A stretch of 57,338 bases of DNA from Terriglobales bacterium (GTDB lineage Bacteria; Acidobacteriota; Terriglobia; Bryobacterales; Bryobacteraceae): NCBI GenBank assembly GCA_021372245.1, contig JAJFUV010000263.1:1-57338 (forward strand). The letters run 5' to 3'. Below, one piece after another: positions 37,951 through 49,641 of this stretch; within the stretch, counting starts at the first letter, position 1, and every line of letters begins with the position of its first letter. The notes beneath the pieces are model-generated. The model ran no database searches and had not been told where the DNA came from. It worked only from the letters and a program-made list of their open reading frames with translations. A program made the translations under genes and the position numbers.

Positions 37951-38151
37951 TCAGGAGGCCAGCTTCTGCATGGTTATGCAGCTGAGCCTTGAAAACATGC
38001 CGTGGGTCTTGACGGATCTATCCTCGTCCTCACACTGTTCTAAATAATTGATGAGTCTATCGATGAGTACACGACGGCGATATAGGTATTCGAGCTTCTC
38101 CTCAACGGTAGCCCGCGAGGTAGAGATAGAATTAGCGGTAACTCGGGCCAT
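37951..38151 (-). CDS. Small helical protein of unknown function
   Basis: 66 residues, with a charged helical core (TVEEKLEYLYRRRVLIDRL, then NYLEQCEDEDRS). It uses noticeably more A/T than its neighbours. A -35/-10 pair on the minus strand (TTGTAT, 17 nt, TATACG) ends about 6 nt before the ATG, which would make the mRNA leaderless. I do not recognise a family; short helical proteins with a YLYRRRxLID-like stretch do seem familiar from Acidobacteria, but this is an impression. It lies in an otherwise gene-free, AT-rich gap between the S9 peptidase and pcrA. Confidence 0.5.
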   Translation of the reverse strand: MARVTANSISTSRATVEEKLEYLYRRRVLIDRLINYLEQCEDEDRSVKTHGMFSRLSCITMQKLAS

Positions 38152-38231
38152 CGTTTACGTATATCAGTACTAAGCGTTCTATACAACCCTCATTCGTGGT
38201 TAATGAATGCCTAATTTGCGGGTATTAAGAG

Positions 38232-38249
38232 TCACCCTTTTGAGGGTGA
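38232..38249. repeat. Short perfect hairpin in the pcrA upstream region
   Basis: Arms TCACCCT and AGGGTGA with a TTTG loop. It lies about 60 nt before pcrA, just upstream of a -10-like TAAAAT at 38285-38290. There is no T-run on either side, so an operator is more likely than a terminator. Confidence 0.4.
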
Positions 38250-38312
38250 AAACATGTACACGTAATGACCGGCGCCTGCCATGTTAAAATCTAGGATTAC
38301 CCTTTCATTTTC

Positions 38313-40637
38313 ATGGATTTTCTTCAGGGTCTCAATCCTCAGCAACAGCAGGCGGTGTCCCACTGCGATGGTCCGCTGCTGATCCTTGCCGGCGCGGGCA
38401 GCGGCAAGACGCGTGTAATCACAAACCGGGTGGCGTACCTCATCGGGGAGAAGAAGGTGCCGGCCCACGCGGTGCTGGCTGTGACGTTCACGAACAAGGC
38501 TGCCGGAGAGATGCGCGCCCGGGTGGCGGGTCTGCTCGGACAACCCGAAAACTCCTCGGGACCGACAATTTCGACATTCCATTCCTTCTGCGTCCGGTTG
38601 CTGCGCCGGGATGGGGACCGGCTGGCCGATCTGCGCCCCGGCTTTACGAGGCAGTTCACTATCTACGACGAAGACGATCAGTTGGCATTAGTGAAATCAG
38701 CCTACCGGGGCCTCCAGCTTGACGAGAAGTTTATGCCGTACCGCTCGGCCATTTCGCGGATCAGCCACCACAAGAACCGGAAAGAGACCTCGGCCGACGT
38801 CCGCAAACAGGCGCACGATCCCAAGACCGCACGATTCGCGGCGGTTTTCGATGCCTATGAAGAGGGTTTGCGGCAGGCCAACGCCCTGGACTTCGACGAC
38901 CTGCTGCTCGAGGCGGTGCGCCTGCTGCACCACGACGACGCGACGCGCGAACTTTACCGCCGCCGATACCGGTACGTACTCGTCGACGAGTATCAGGACA
39001 CCAACCGCAGCCAGTATGAATTGATGCTGTTGATCGCCGGCGGTCACAAGAACCTCTGCGTGGTGGGCGACGAGGACCAATCCATTTACGGCTGGCGCGG
39101 CGCCGACATTCACAACATCCTGGACTTCGAGCATGACTTCCCGGGCGCCAAAGTCATCCGCCTGGAGCAGAACTACCGTTCGACGCAGAACGTGCTGGAC
39201 GCCGCCGGGGCCGTGGTGGCTCACAACGTCGAGCGCAAGGGGAAGACGTTGTGGACCGAGGCGGCCCACGGGGATCCCATCGGGCTGTTCGAGGCGCCCG
39301 ACGCGGAAGGTGAAGCCAACTTCATCGCCGACACCATCGACGAGATCCTGATGCAATCGCCCCAGCAGCGCTTCGCCGTGCTTTATCGCACCAATGCGCA
39401 GAGCCGGCAGATTGAGGAGGCGCTGCGGCGCCGTGGACGCAAGTATCTGGTGGTGGGCGGCTTCAGTTTTTACCAGCGCGCGGAAGTGAAGGACGCGCTG
39501 GCCTACCTGAAACTGATGGCCAGCCGCAGAGACGACATGAGTCTGCTGCGGGTGATCAACACGCCGGCGCGCGGCATCGGGCGCACCACCGTGGAGCAGA
39601 TCGAAAAGCACGCCCGGGAGCGGAAGTTGTGTTTGTGGGACGCGCTGGTGGATTTGCTCGATACGAGCGCGATGGCCCAACGCGCGGCGGCGGCGCTCGG
39701 CGAGTTCCGGCGCCTCACGGAAGACCTGCGCGACGCCTCGGGACGCCTGCCGCTCGATGAAGCTCTGAAGCAAATTCTGGAACGCACGGGCTACCGGAAG
39801 ATGCTCGAAAGCGATGTGGCGCCGGGAGCCGAATCGCGCCTGGAGAACCTGGACGAGTTGGTGAACGCGGCCGCCGAAGCGGTTCAACGGGGAGAGGGAC
39901 TGGCGGAGTTTCTCGACAACACCGCGCTGGCGAGCGATGCCGATGGGGTCGACACGAGCAGCCAGATTTCCCTGCTGACCTTGCACAACGCCAAGGGCTT
40001 GGAGTTCCCGGTGGTGTTCCTGGCCGGGTGCGAGGAGAAGTTGTTCCCGCACAGCCGTTCCTTCGAATCGGAATCCATGATGGAAGAGGAGCGGCGCCTC
40101 TGCTACGTGGGCATGACGCGCGCCGAGAAGAAGCTATATCTGACCTGGTGCCGCATGCGGCGCCGTTTCGGCGGCGGGCCGGCCGAGCCGTGCCTGCCCT
40201 CGCGCTTCCTCTCGGAGATTCCGGCGGGTCTTACCAAGAACCTCACCAGGCGCGGTTGGGAGAACCAGGTGGACCTGTTCGCCGAGCGCCACGAGGTCCG
40301 CCAGGCGGTCAAGAAGAATCTTTACACCGGAAAGACTTATAATTCGATGGAGAACATCTCTCAGTTCTTCACCGAACGCGGGATGAACGGATTCGCTTCC
40401 CCCCCGGTTGCCGCGAATCCCACGCCGGCTGCTTCCAGGAAGGCAGCGCCGGCGGTGCGGAACGCGGCGGGAGGCGGAATCCGGAAGGGCGCCAGTGTAA
40501 GGCACAAAATCTATGGGCGCGGAACCATCGTCCGGATTGAGGGCGAGGGCGACGATGCTAAACTGACGGTCAGCTTCCCGGGGCACGGCCTGAAAAAACT
40601 GATCGCGAAATTCGCGGGATTGAAAACGGAAGAATGA
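38313..40637 (+). CDS. pcrA: UvrD/PcrA-type 3'-5' DNA helicase
   Basis: 774 residues, SF1A helicase. Motifs: NPQQQQAVSHCDGPLLILAG (Q motif), Walker A AGAGSGKTR, FTNKAAGEMRAR (Ia), VDEYQDTN (II), VVGDEDQSIYGWRGA (III), EQNYRS (IV), LLTLHNAKGLEFPVVF (V) and YVGMTRAEKKLYLT (VI). The C terminus (SVRHKIYGRGTIV) is a Tudor-like domain that binds RNA polymerase in PcrA. It acts in repair and in removing obstacles from DNA. Its stop overlaps the next small gene (ATGA, 40634-40637). Confidence 0.97.
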   Translation: MDFLQGLNPQQQQAVSHCDGPLLILAGAGSGKTRVITNRVAYLIGEKKVPAHAVLAVTFTNKAAGEMRARVAGLLGQPENSSGPTISTFHSFCVRLLRRDGDRLADLRPGFTRQFTIYDEDDQLALVKSAYRGLQLDEKFMPYRSAISRISHHKNRKETSADVRKQAHDPKTARFAAVFDAYEEGLRQANALDFDDLLLEAVRLLHHDDATRELYRRRYRYVLVDEYQDTNRSQYELMLLIAGGHKNLCVVGDEDQSIYGWRGADIHNILDFEHDFPGAKVIRLEQNYRSTQNVLDAAGAVVAHNVERKGKTLWTEAAHGDPIGLFEAPDAEGEANFIADTIDEILMQSPQQRFAVLYRTNAQSRQIEEALRRRGRKYLVVGGFSFYQRAEVKDALAYLKLMASRRDDMSLLRVINTPARGIGRTTVEQIEKHARERKLCLWDALVDLLDTSAMAQRAAAALGEFRRLTEDLRDASGRLPLDEALKQILERTGYRKMLESDVAPGAESRLENLDELVNAAAEAVQRGEGLAEFLDNTALASDADGVDTSSQISLLTLHNAKGLEFPVVFLAGCEEKLFPHSRSFESESMMEEERRLCYVGMTRAEKKLYLTWCRMRRRFGGGPAEPCLPSRFLSEIPAGLTKNLTRRGWENQVDLFAERHEVRQAVKKNLYTGKTYNSMENISQFFTERGMNGFASPPVAANPTPAASRKAAPAVRNAAGGGIRKGASVRHKIYGRGTIVRIEGEGDDAKLTVSFPGHGLKKLIAKFAGLKTEE

Positions 40638-40792
40638 ACACAAAGAACATCACCGACAAAACCGAACGCAAGAAGGTAAAGAGAGTTGCGCGCAAGAAGG
40701 CCGCGCCGAAGCCGAAGCGGGCCAGCGGGGTCGCCCGCGGCAGCATGAAGCGCAAAGTGAAGAAGATGGTCAAGGGCCAGCGGAAACGCTAG
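40634..40792 (+). CDS. 52-residue Lys/Arg-rich basic protein
   Basis: A short gene whose ATG overlaps the pcrA stop. The protein starts MNTKNITDKTERKKVKR and continues with KKAAPKPKRASG and SMKRKVKKMVKGQRKR; nearly half the residues are Lys or Arg. This composition is like histone H1-type tails or small nucleic-acid-binding proteins. The overlap and composition argue for a real gene, probably co-translated with the helicase. Function unknown; it could bind DNA or RNA. Confidence 0.65.
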   Translation: MNTKNITDKTERKKVKRVARKKAAPKPKRASGVARGSMKRKVKKMVKGQRKR

Positions 40793-40805
40793 GCTCCGGA
40801 CTACA

Positions 40806-40863
40806 TCGCGCAAAGACGCGCGCACCGGGCGGTTGGCCCGGGCGGGGTAGCGTCTTTGCGCGA
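40806..40863. repeat. Long perfect hairpin upstream of the amino acid permease
   Basis: Outer arms TCGCGCAAAGACGC and GCGTCTTTGCGCGA (14 bp, perfect), with an inner CCGGGC/GCCCGG stem. It begins 14 nt after the small basic gene and ends 5 nt before a possible permease ATG. No T-run follows, so it may be a weak terminator, an attenuator or an mRNA element covering the start. Confidence 0.6.
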
Positions 40864-40867
40864 ACGC

Positions 40868-42376
40868 ATGGCGGCTGTCTTCATGCGACGACTTCTCCGG
40901 ACCAAAAGTATTGATGCACTTCTCGCGGCCAGCGAGCAGCCCGACAAACGCCTGAACAAGAGCCTCGGGCCGTGGAGCTTGACGGGGCTGGGCATCGGCG
41001 CCGTCATCGGCTCCGGCATTTTCACGCTGGTTGGCACGGCCGCGGCGGGCGAGAGTCTCGCCTATCGTTCCATCCTGCACGCACCGCTGCTGGACGTGCT
41101 GTTGCACGGCGGCAACGCGGTGGCGACTACTGGACGCCCGGGCGCCGGGCCGGCGGTTTCGTTGTCGTTTCTGGTGGCGGCGCTGGCCTGCGCCTTCGCG
41201 GCGCTATGCTATGCCGAGCTGGCGTCGATGATCCCAGTGTCTGGGAGCGCTTACACGTTTGCTTACGCCACCCTCGGCGAAATCTTCGCCTGGGTGCTCG
41301 GCTGGGACCTGATCCTCGAGTACGCTGTCTCGAACATGGCGGTGGCCGTGGGTTTTTCCGCCTACTTGAAAGACCTGGTGCAGAGCCTGACCGGCTTCGA
41401 TCTGCCGCGTGCGCTCACTGAGCCGATATTCCAAGGCGGCCGCGTGACGGGCGCGTGGTTCAACGTGCCGGCGCTGGTGGTGCTGCTGGTACTCACCTGG
41501 GTCCTAGTGCGCGGCGTCAAGGAGAGCGCCGAGACCAACAACGTGATGGTGGGCATCAAGCTCCTTGCCATCCTGATCTTCGTTTTCGGCGCCTCTTCAG
41601 CGGTGCAACCGTCCAATTGGCGGCCTTTTATGCCCAACGGCTTTCCCGGCGTGTTGACGGGCGCGGCGCTGGTGTTCTTCACCTATATCGGCTTCGACTC
41701 GGTTTCGACGGCGGCCGAGGAGTGTAAACGTCCGCAGCGCGATCTGCCGATCGGCATCATCGCCAGCCTGGGCGTGTGCACGGTGCTGTACATCGCGGTG
41801 GCCGTGGTGCTCACCGGAATCGGCGACTATCGCCAGATGAATAATGCCGCGCCGGTGGTGAACGCGCTGCATGCGCTGGGGTATATCAATATCCGCCGCT
41901 GGGTTGGTGCAGGCGCCGTCGTCGGCATGCTCAGCTCCCTGCTGGTCTTCCAATACGGGCAGGCGCGCGTGTGGTTCGCTATGTCGCGTGACGGGCTGCT
42001 GCCGAAGCTGTTTTCCAAGGTGCATCCCCAGCACCGTACCCCGTACGTGAGCACATGGATCGCCGGCCTGGCGGTGGGTATCCCCGCCGGGATCTGGGAC
42101 ATCGGTACTTTCGCGGATCTGTCCAACATAGGCACTCTGTTCGCTTTCATGGTGGTGTCGGCCGGAGTGCTCGTGTTGAGAAAGAAGCAGCCCGACCGGC
42201 CGCGGGGGTTCCGTGTGCCGTTGGTGCCGCTTCTGCCGTGGCTGTCCATTCTTTCCTGTCTCGGATTGATGATGGGCCTTCCGATACTCACATGGCTCCG
42301 CTTCCTCGGCTGGATGGCCATCGGGTTGGGCGTATATTTCCTGTTCGGATTCCGCCGCAGCCAACTGGCCGAATAG
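40868..42376 (+). CDS. APC-family amino acid permease (CAT type)
   Basis: About 502 residues from ATG 40868; ATG 40883 (MRRLLRTKSID) is another choice and agrees better with the usual N terminus. Twelve or more hydrophobic helices. The family start is LGPWSLTGLGIGAVIGSGIFTLVG, and the third helix contains CYAELASMIPVSGSAYTFAYATLGE. A polar insert between TM1 and TM2 is typical of the cationic amino acid type. A strong hairpin lies directly upstream. Substrate unknown. Confidence 0.92.
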   Translation: MAAVFMRRLLRTKSIDALLAASEQPDKRLNKSLGPWSLTGLGIGAVIGSGIFTLVGTAAAGESLAYRSILHAPLLDVLLHGGNAVATTGRPGAGPAVSLSFLVAALACAFAALCYAELASMIPVSGSAYTFAYATLGEIFAWVLGWDLILEYAVSNMAVAVGFSAYLKDLVQSLTGFDLPRALTEPIFQGGRVTGAWFNVPALVVLLVLTWVLVRGVKESAETNNVMVGIKLLAILIFVFGASSAVQPSNWRPFMPNGFPGVLTGAALVFFTYIGFDSVSTAAEECKRPQRDLPIGIIASLGVCTVLYIAVAVVLTGIGDYRQMNNAAPVVNALHALGYINIRRWVGAGAVVGMLSSLLVFQYGQARVWFAMSRDGLLPKLFSKVHPQHRTPYVSTWIAGLAVGIPAGIWDIGTFADLSNIGTLFAFMVVSAGVLVLRKKQPDRPRGFRVPLVPLLPWLSILSCLGLMMGLPILTWLRFLGWMAIGLGVYFLFGFRRSQLAE

Positions 42377-42433
42377 AATAGCCTTCCGGCGGTTCCTCCT
42401 CACGCCTCCGCAATCGTCTCCGATAAGCACAGT

Positions 42434-44440
42434 GTGGACGTGGTGTGGACAAGACTGCGTATCGGCCTGGTTACGGCGATCCTAGGTCTGCCGCAAGTGT
42501 ATGCGGGCGAACCGGGCGACGCACGGCGGCCCCTGCCCGAGGACCTTTCCGAGGCCAGCCTCGAGCAACTCATGGATATCGAGGTCGTCTCCGTGACTCG
42601 CAGGCCTCAACCCAAATCGCGGACTGCCGCGGCGGTTTATATCATCACGGCGGAGGAAATTCGCCGTTCAGGCGCCCGTTCCATCCCGGAACTGTTGCGG
42701 ATGGTGCCGGGCCTGCACGTGGCGCGCATCAATACCAGCCAGTGGGCCATCGCCGCGCGCGGAACAAACGGCCAGTACTCCAACCGGATGCTGGTGATGG
42801 TGGACGGCCGTGCCCTCTCGACCTCAATTTACGGGGGAGTGTACTGGGACGCGCAAGACCTGCTGCTGGAGGACGTGGAGCGCATTGAAGTCCTCCGCGG
42901 GCCGAGCGCCACGGCGTGGGGGCCTCGGGCCGCGAACGGCGTGGTGAACATCATCACGAAGAAGGCGGCTGAGACACAGGGCGGTTACCTGGAAGCCGGC
43001 GGGGGAGGGCACGAGCGTGTCTTCGGCGGCGCGCGTTTCGGCGGGAAGTTGGGTTCCCGGGCCCACTACCGTGTATCCGGCCAAATGCTGCGGCGTCATC
43101 ACACGTGGCGGGAGGATTCAGGTGATGGGGCCGACGGCTGGAACGCGGAGCGAACCGGGGTCCGGTTGGACTGGTATGCGACGGAACGGGATGAGGTCAA
43201 CCTGAGCGGGAACGCTTACGATACCCGGACAGGACAGAACGCCGGGTTGCCGTTCCCTCTACCGTACGGCGGAGCGGCGGTGGCCGAGCTTCATGGACAT
43301 GGCGGTGACGCCTTGGCCCACTGGCGTCACGACTCGACTGACGGCGCGCAAACGGACGTTCAGTTCTCCCAAGACTGGGCGGCAAACCGTGGGTGGCGCT
43401 GGGACGAAAATGTCTACAACTTGGACTTCGACCTGCGGCGCCGCACGCGTTCCTTCGGCGGGCACAGCCTGCAGTACGGGATCAATTACGTCCAGACGCG
43501 CTGCTCGCTTACGGATTTCACCGACCCGGGCGCGGATTCCGTCCATCGAAGCCCCCGGCGCTTCAGTGTATTCCTGGATGACGAGTGGGCGCTGACGGAC
43601 GCCTTGAGCTTGAGTCTGGGCGGACGCATCGAGCACAACACTTACACCGGGATCGAACTCCAGCCGGAGATCCGCTTGGCGTGGGAACCAAAGCGAGGAA
43701 ATACTCTTTGGTTCGCCACGGCGCGGGGTGCCCGCCCACCGACCCCTCTGGAGACCGATGCGCGAGGAGAGATTGCCCAGATCGGTTCAATCGGTGGGGT
43801 GCCGGTCGCGATGTGTCTGGCCGACAACCCCGGCATCAGATCCGAAACAGTTAGGGCAGTGGAGGCCGGCTATCGGGCCGACGTTACCGCGAAGGTTTCG
43901 GTCGACCTGGCGGCGTATTGGAATTCTTACGCCGGGCTGCGTAGCGTGGCACTCGCCGGGTTTTCGCCCGGCGCTCCTGCGCGGTTGTATGTGAAGTTCG
44001 ACGATCGCGACAGTGGACGCGTCACGGGTGTGGAAAGCAACGTCGAATGGTGGCTCCGGAACAATCTGAGGTTGGTGGCCAACCACACCTGGACCCGGCT
44101 GGTAGTGAAAGAAGCCGGCGGCCCGCGCTTACCGGTCGGGGCCGGCGGACCCGGCAGCGTCCCGACGCATGAAGGCCAACTGAGAAGTTATCTCACGCTT
44201 CCACGCAAGGTGACGTTTGATACCGCTTTGTACGTTAGCGGCCCATTGGAACGGTTCAGCTTGCCGGCGCACGCGCGCCTGGACGCCCGCCTGGCCTGGG
44301 GCGGCGGCGAGCACGCGGAGTTCAGTGTCACCGGATCGGAGTTGCAGGGCGGTAGTCACATCGAGTTCTACTCCGAATTCTCCGGCCGGCCGGGTGCCTT
44401 TGGCCGGAGCCTGTACGGGATGGTCGCATGGCGATTTTAG
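42434..44440 (+). CDS. TonB-dependent receptor of the YfiR/hybrid-kinase module
   Basis: 668 residues from GTG 42434, with a signal peptide (LRIGLVTAILGLPQVYA). The mature N terminus LSEASLEQLMDIEVVSVTRR is the variant often seen in receptors next to YfiR genes. The plug has YIITAEEIRRSGARSIPELL and IEVLRGPSATAWGPRAANG, followed by a barrel ending LYGMVAWRF. It overlaps yfiR by 13 nt. It may signal to, or be controlled by, the downstream kinase. Confidence 0.93.
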   Translation: MDVVWTRLRIGLVTAILGLPQVYAGEPGDARRPLPEDLSEASLEQLMDIEVVSVTRRPQPKSRTAAAVYIITAEEIRRSGARSIPELLRMVPGLHVARINTSQWAIAARGTNGQYSNRMLVMVDGRALSTSIYGGVYWDAQDLLLEDVERIEVLRGPSATAWGPRAANGVVNIITKKAAETQGGYLEAGGGGHERVFGGARFGGKLGSRAHYRVSGQMLRRHHTWREDSGDGADGWNAERTGVRLDWYATERDEVNLSGNAYDTRTGQNAGLPFPLPYGGAAVAELHGHGGDALAHWRHDSTDGAQTDVQFSQDWAANRGWRWDENVYNLDFDLRRRTRSFGGHSLQYGINYVQTRCSLTDFTDPGADSVHRSPRRFSVFLDDEWALTDALSLSLGGRIEHNTYTGIELQPEIRLAWEPKRGNTLWFATARGARPPTPLETDARGEIAQIGSIGGVPVAMCLADNPGIRSETVRAVEAGYRADVTAKVSVDLAAYWNSYAGLRSVALAGFSPGAPARLYVKFDDRDSGRVTGVESNVEWWLRNNLRLVANHTWTRLVVKEAGGPRLPVGAGGPGSVPTHEGQLRSYLTLPRKVTFDTALYVSGPLERFSLPAHARLDARLAWGGGEHAEFSVTGSELQGGSHIEFYSEFSGRPGAFGRSLYGMVAWRF

Positions 44441-45009
44441 GGCGCGGAACCGGTGGCCGAGGACTTGTCGCCAGGGTGCAGCTATGCGCGATCCTGTCGA
44501 CCCTGACGCTCGCGCCCATGCTCACCGCCGAAGCAACCATGGAGTACCGCGTGAAGGCCGCGTTTCTTTACAACTTTGCGCGGTTTGCGGAGTGGCCCCA
44601 ATCCCGTAACGCGGCCCCCCTGGTGATCGGCGTGCTCGGCGCAGATCCGTTCGGAGGAGCGTTAGCGAACACAGTCCACGGCAAGACTATCGGCGGCCGA
44701 CAGATCGTGGTACGTAGAGTTGGCAGTGTGGAAGCCGCATCCGGCTGCGCCATCCTGTTCGTGAGTTCTTCGGAGCGCAACCGTTGGCCGGAGATTCTGA
44801 CGCCGCTGCGCCACACCGCCGTGCTGACGGTGGGAGATGCGCCAGGCTTTCTGGCGGCAGGCGGCGTCATGAATTTCTACCTCGAAAATAACCGGGTGCG
44901 TTTCGAACTGAATCCGGCGGCCGCCAGGAGGTCCGGCCTGAAGCTGAGCGCACAACTGATCCGGCTGGCCCAGGTCGAGGGACAACGACGCGCGGGGGAA
45001 AGGCAATAG
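44428..45009 (+). CDS. YfiR-family (DUF4154) periplasmic protein
   Basis: 193 residues. A signal sequence up to about residue 34 is followed by the family core [44 protein letters not shown] and [35 protein letters not shown]. In Pseudomonas aeruginosa, YfiR represses the CHASE8 diguanylate cyclase YfiN from the periplasm. Here the next gene encodes a CHASE8-like hybrid kinase instead, so YfiR probably controls that sensor. The start overlaps the receptor gene. Confidence 0.92.
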   Translation: MAILGRGTGGRGLVARVQLCAILSTLTLAPMLTAEATMEYRVKAAFLYNFARFAEWPQSRNAAPLVIGVLGADPFGGALANTVHGKTIGGRQIVVRRVGSVEAASGCAILFVSSSERNRWPEILTPLRHTAVLTVGDAPGFLAAGGVMNFYLENNRVRFELNPAAARRSGLKLSAQLIRLAQVEGQRRAGERQ

Positions 45010-45010
45010 C

Positions 45011-47337
<2,327 letters not shown>

Positions 47338-47359
<22 letters not shown>

Positions 47360-48303
47360 GCGGCGAAGCTCCTCCGGACGGTGAAGCCCATGCGCTGGTA
47401 GAGAGCGACTGCGTTCCGGTTGGCGCGAGTGACCGTCAGGCTGGCACGTGAGCAGCCGTGGTCAGCCAGCACGGCGAGCGAGCGGCGCACCAACTCGTAG
47501 CCGAGGCCAGTCCCTTGCATGGCCGGTTCGACGCAGACCTGAGTAATGTGGCCGGTGTGGGCGGCCACCAGGCTGGTGAGACAGGCGCCGCATACGCCGC
47601 CAGTGGAGGAGTGAACTGCCAGGAAACTGGCCGGTGCGAAGAAGGCGCCACAGCCGGGATACTGCACGATGTTTATGAGAAAACGCCGCGCACCGGCCAT
47701 ACTGCGGTACTGATCGTTGATCTGGCTATCGATGTGATTGCGGTACGCCCCGGCGATCAGCGCGGCGACTTCCGGCTGCCGCCACTCATTCCAACTCTCG
47801 ATTCCCACATCCGCGCGTATAGAGGCCGGCTTGAGTTGCGGAGCAGGGAGCTCCACCGACATGAAGTAGCGCTCGTGCACTTGCGCGTAGCTGGACGCCG
47901 GCAAGGGCCGCGACAGAGCGTCTTCGAGCAACATGAGCTGACTTTCGATGCGGTGCACCTGGGGCCACGCCATCAAACGCCGGACGATGGTTTCGAGCAA
48001 CAGCATCTCGGCGCGCTCGCCGCCGGTGCCACGGCGGACGTACAAATCGCCGATCAGCCCTTTGTGCTCGTCGGCGACGAAGTAGCCATAACCAGCCACG
48101 ACGCCGCTTGCGATGTACGCGTTGCCGGAGAGCATGCGGCGGCCCGTAAAATGGCGCACCAAGTCCGCCGAAGCGGTGAAGTCCCAATCAAGCTTCTCGC
48201 GCCAGAGGGTGCCTTCCTCCACGAGCAGTGCATCCAGGTCGGTTGCCGAGAGATGCCTCAGGTCGGCCACCTCGAAATCCGCGGTTTCCTGTCGCCCGAT
48301 CAT
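47338..48303 (-). CDS. Tandem GNAT-family N-acetyltransferase
   Basis: 321 residues with two GNAT-like halves. The first (about 1-150, [17 protein letters not shown] and [11 protein letters not shown]) appears degenerate. The second (about 180-321) carries the acetyl-CoA loop [18 protein letters not shown] and the ending [19 protein letters not shown]. It could acetylate a small amine or a protein N terminus. It follows the aminotransferase gene by about 41 nt on the same strand. Confidence 0.82.
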
Positions 48304-48344
48304 GGGAGGCCTTTGTTTTCGTTACCAGCTTACGGGGAAGAGGA

Positions 48345-49535
48345 TCATCGTAGAGCCTGTTTGATGGACCGGGTGGCCTGCCGGATGCGGTGGTCGTTTT
48401 CGACGAGCGCGAAGCGGACGAATCCCTCGCCCATCGGTCCGAAGCCGATGCCGGGTGAGACGGCCACCAATGCCTTTTCAAGGAGCATCTTGGAGAACTC
48501 GAGCGAACCCGCCTCGCGGAATCGCTCCGGAATGGGCGCCCAGACGAACATGGAGCCGCGCGGGGGCTCGACGGGCCAGCCGGCGCGCTTGAGGCCATCG
48601 ATCAGGACGTTGCGGCGACGGCGATACGTCTCGCAGATCTTCTTCGTGTCCTCCTCGCACTCGCGCAAGCCGATGATGGCCGCGATTTGCAGGGGCTGGA
48701 AAACGCCGTAATCGAGGTAGCTCTTGATGCGGGCCAGTGCGCCGATCATCTTGCGATTGCCCAGGCAAAAGCCGATGCGCCAGCCTGCCATATTGAAACT
48801 CTTCGACATCGAGTAGATCTCAACGGCCACCTCTTTGGCGCCGTCGATTTCCAGGATGCTGGGCGCACGATAGCCGTCGAACCCCAGGTCCGCGTATGCG
48901 AAATCGTGCAGCACCATTGTGCCGTGAAGGGAGGCTAAGCGGATGATCTCGCGGAAGAACTCGCGCTCGACGCACAAGGTGGTAGGGTTGTGCGGGAACG
49001 AAATCAGGATCATGCGCGGCTTAATGAGCGCGGTGCGGTAGAGGTCCTCGAGCCGGTTCAGGAACTCTTCGGGCGTCGGCATGGGCAGCGCAACGGCATG
49101 TCCTTCGGCCATTACCACGCCGTATTGGTGGATAGGGTAAGCCGGGTTGGGGCAGACCACCACGTCCCCCGGGCCGATGACCGCGAACAGAAGGTGCGCC
49201 AGCGCGTCCTTGGCGCCTATGGTGACGATAGCTTCCCTTTCCGCGTCGAGATTGACCCCGTAATGCGACTTGTAGCGCTTGACGATCTCTTGCCGCAAGT
49301 TGGGGATACCTCGCGACATCGAGTATCGATGGTTGCGCGGATTCCTGGCGGCTTCGATGAGCTTGCTGACGATCGGCTTGGGCGTGGCACCGTCCGGATT
49401 GCCCATGCCGAGATCGACGACGTCCTGCTGTGCGGCCCGCAGGCGTGCTTTCATCTCGTTTACCACCGCGAAGACATAGGGCGGCAGTTTCCCAATGCGA
49501 TAAAACTCCTCGTTTTGCCAGGACATTCTAACCAT
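48345..49535 (-). CDS. Class I/II aminotransferase (AlaC-like)
   Basis: About 396 residues from ATG 49535, or 393 from ATG 49526 (MSWQNEEF). A PLP-dependent enzyme with LGMGNPDGATPKPI, IGAKDALAHLLFA, the FPHNPTTLCVE loop, DFAYADLGFDGY with the PLP-binding Asp and Tyr, and YSMSKSFNMAGWRIGF with the Schiff-base lysine. The pattern fits glutamate-pyruvate aminotransferase AlaC or LL-DAP aminotransferase-like proteins. The open frame to 49712 is a shadow of the divergent SPFH gene. Confidence 0.92.
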   Translation of the reverse strand: MVRMSWQNEEFYRIGKLPPYVFAVVNEMKARLRAAQQDVVDLGMGNPDGATPKPIVSKLIEAARNPRNHRYSMSRGIPNLRQEIVKRYKSHYGVNLDAEREAIVTIGAKDALAHLLFAVIGPGDVVVCPNPAYPIHQYGVVMAEGHAVALPMPTPEEFLNRLEDLYRTALIKPRMILISFPHNPTTLCVEREFFREIIRLASLHGTMVLHDFAYADLGFDGYRAPSILEIDGAKEVAVEIYSMSKSFNMAGWRIGFCLGNRKMIGALARIKSYLDYGVFQPLQIAAIIGLRECEEDTKKICETYRRRRNVLIDGLKRAGWPVEPPRGSMFVWAPIPERFREAGSLEFSKMLLEKALVAVSPGIGFGPMGEGFVRFALVENDHRIRQATRSIKQALR

Positions 49536-49615
49536 TCTAGGGGAAGATTGAGAAGATGGCTTAACGGGCCACCGGATAAGGTCCGATTCGCGGAACATGG
49601 CGGCTGGTCCGGGCG

Positions 49616-49621
49616 TATACT
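49616..49621 (+). promoter_or_regulatory. -10 element of the SPFH/polyamine operon
   Basis: TATACT, 20 nt before the SPFH gene ATG (49642). A start point near 49628 leaves a short leader with CGAGG as the ribosome site. The -35 region is poor (GGAACA-like), so an activator or alternative sigma factor may be needed. Confidence 0.45.
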
Positions 49622-49641
49622 TCAGAGAGACCCGAGGCACT

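Noticed and set aside
49536..49641. SAM or polyamine-related riboswitch before the SPFH/SpeD operon
   Set aside because: The likely start point leaves a leader of about 14 nt, and no conserved riboswitch stem was found.
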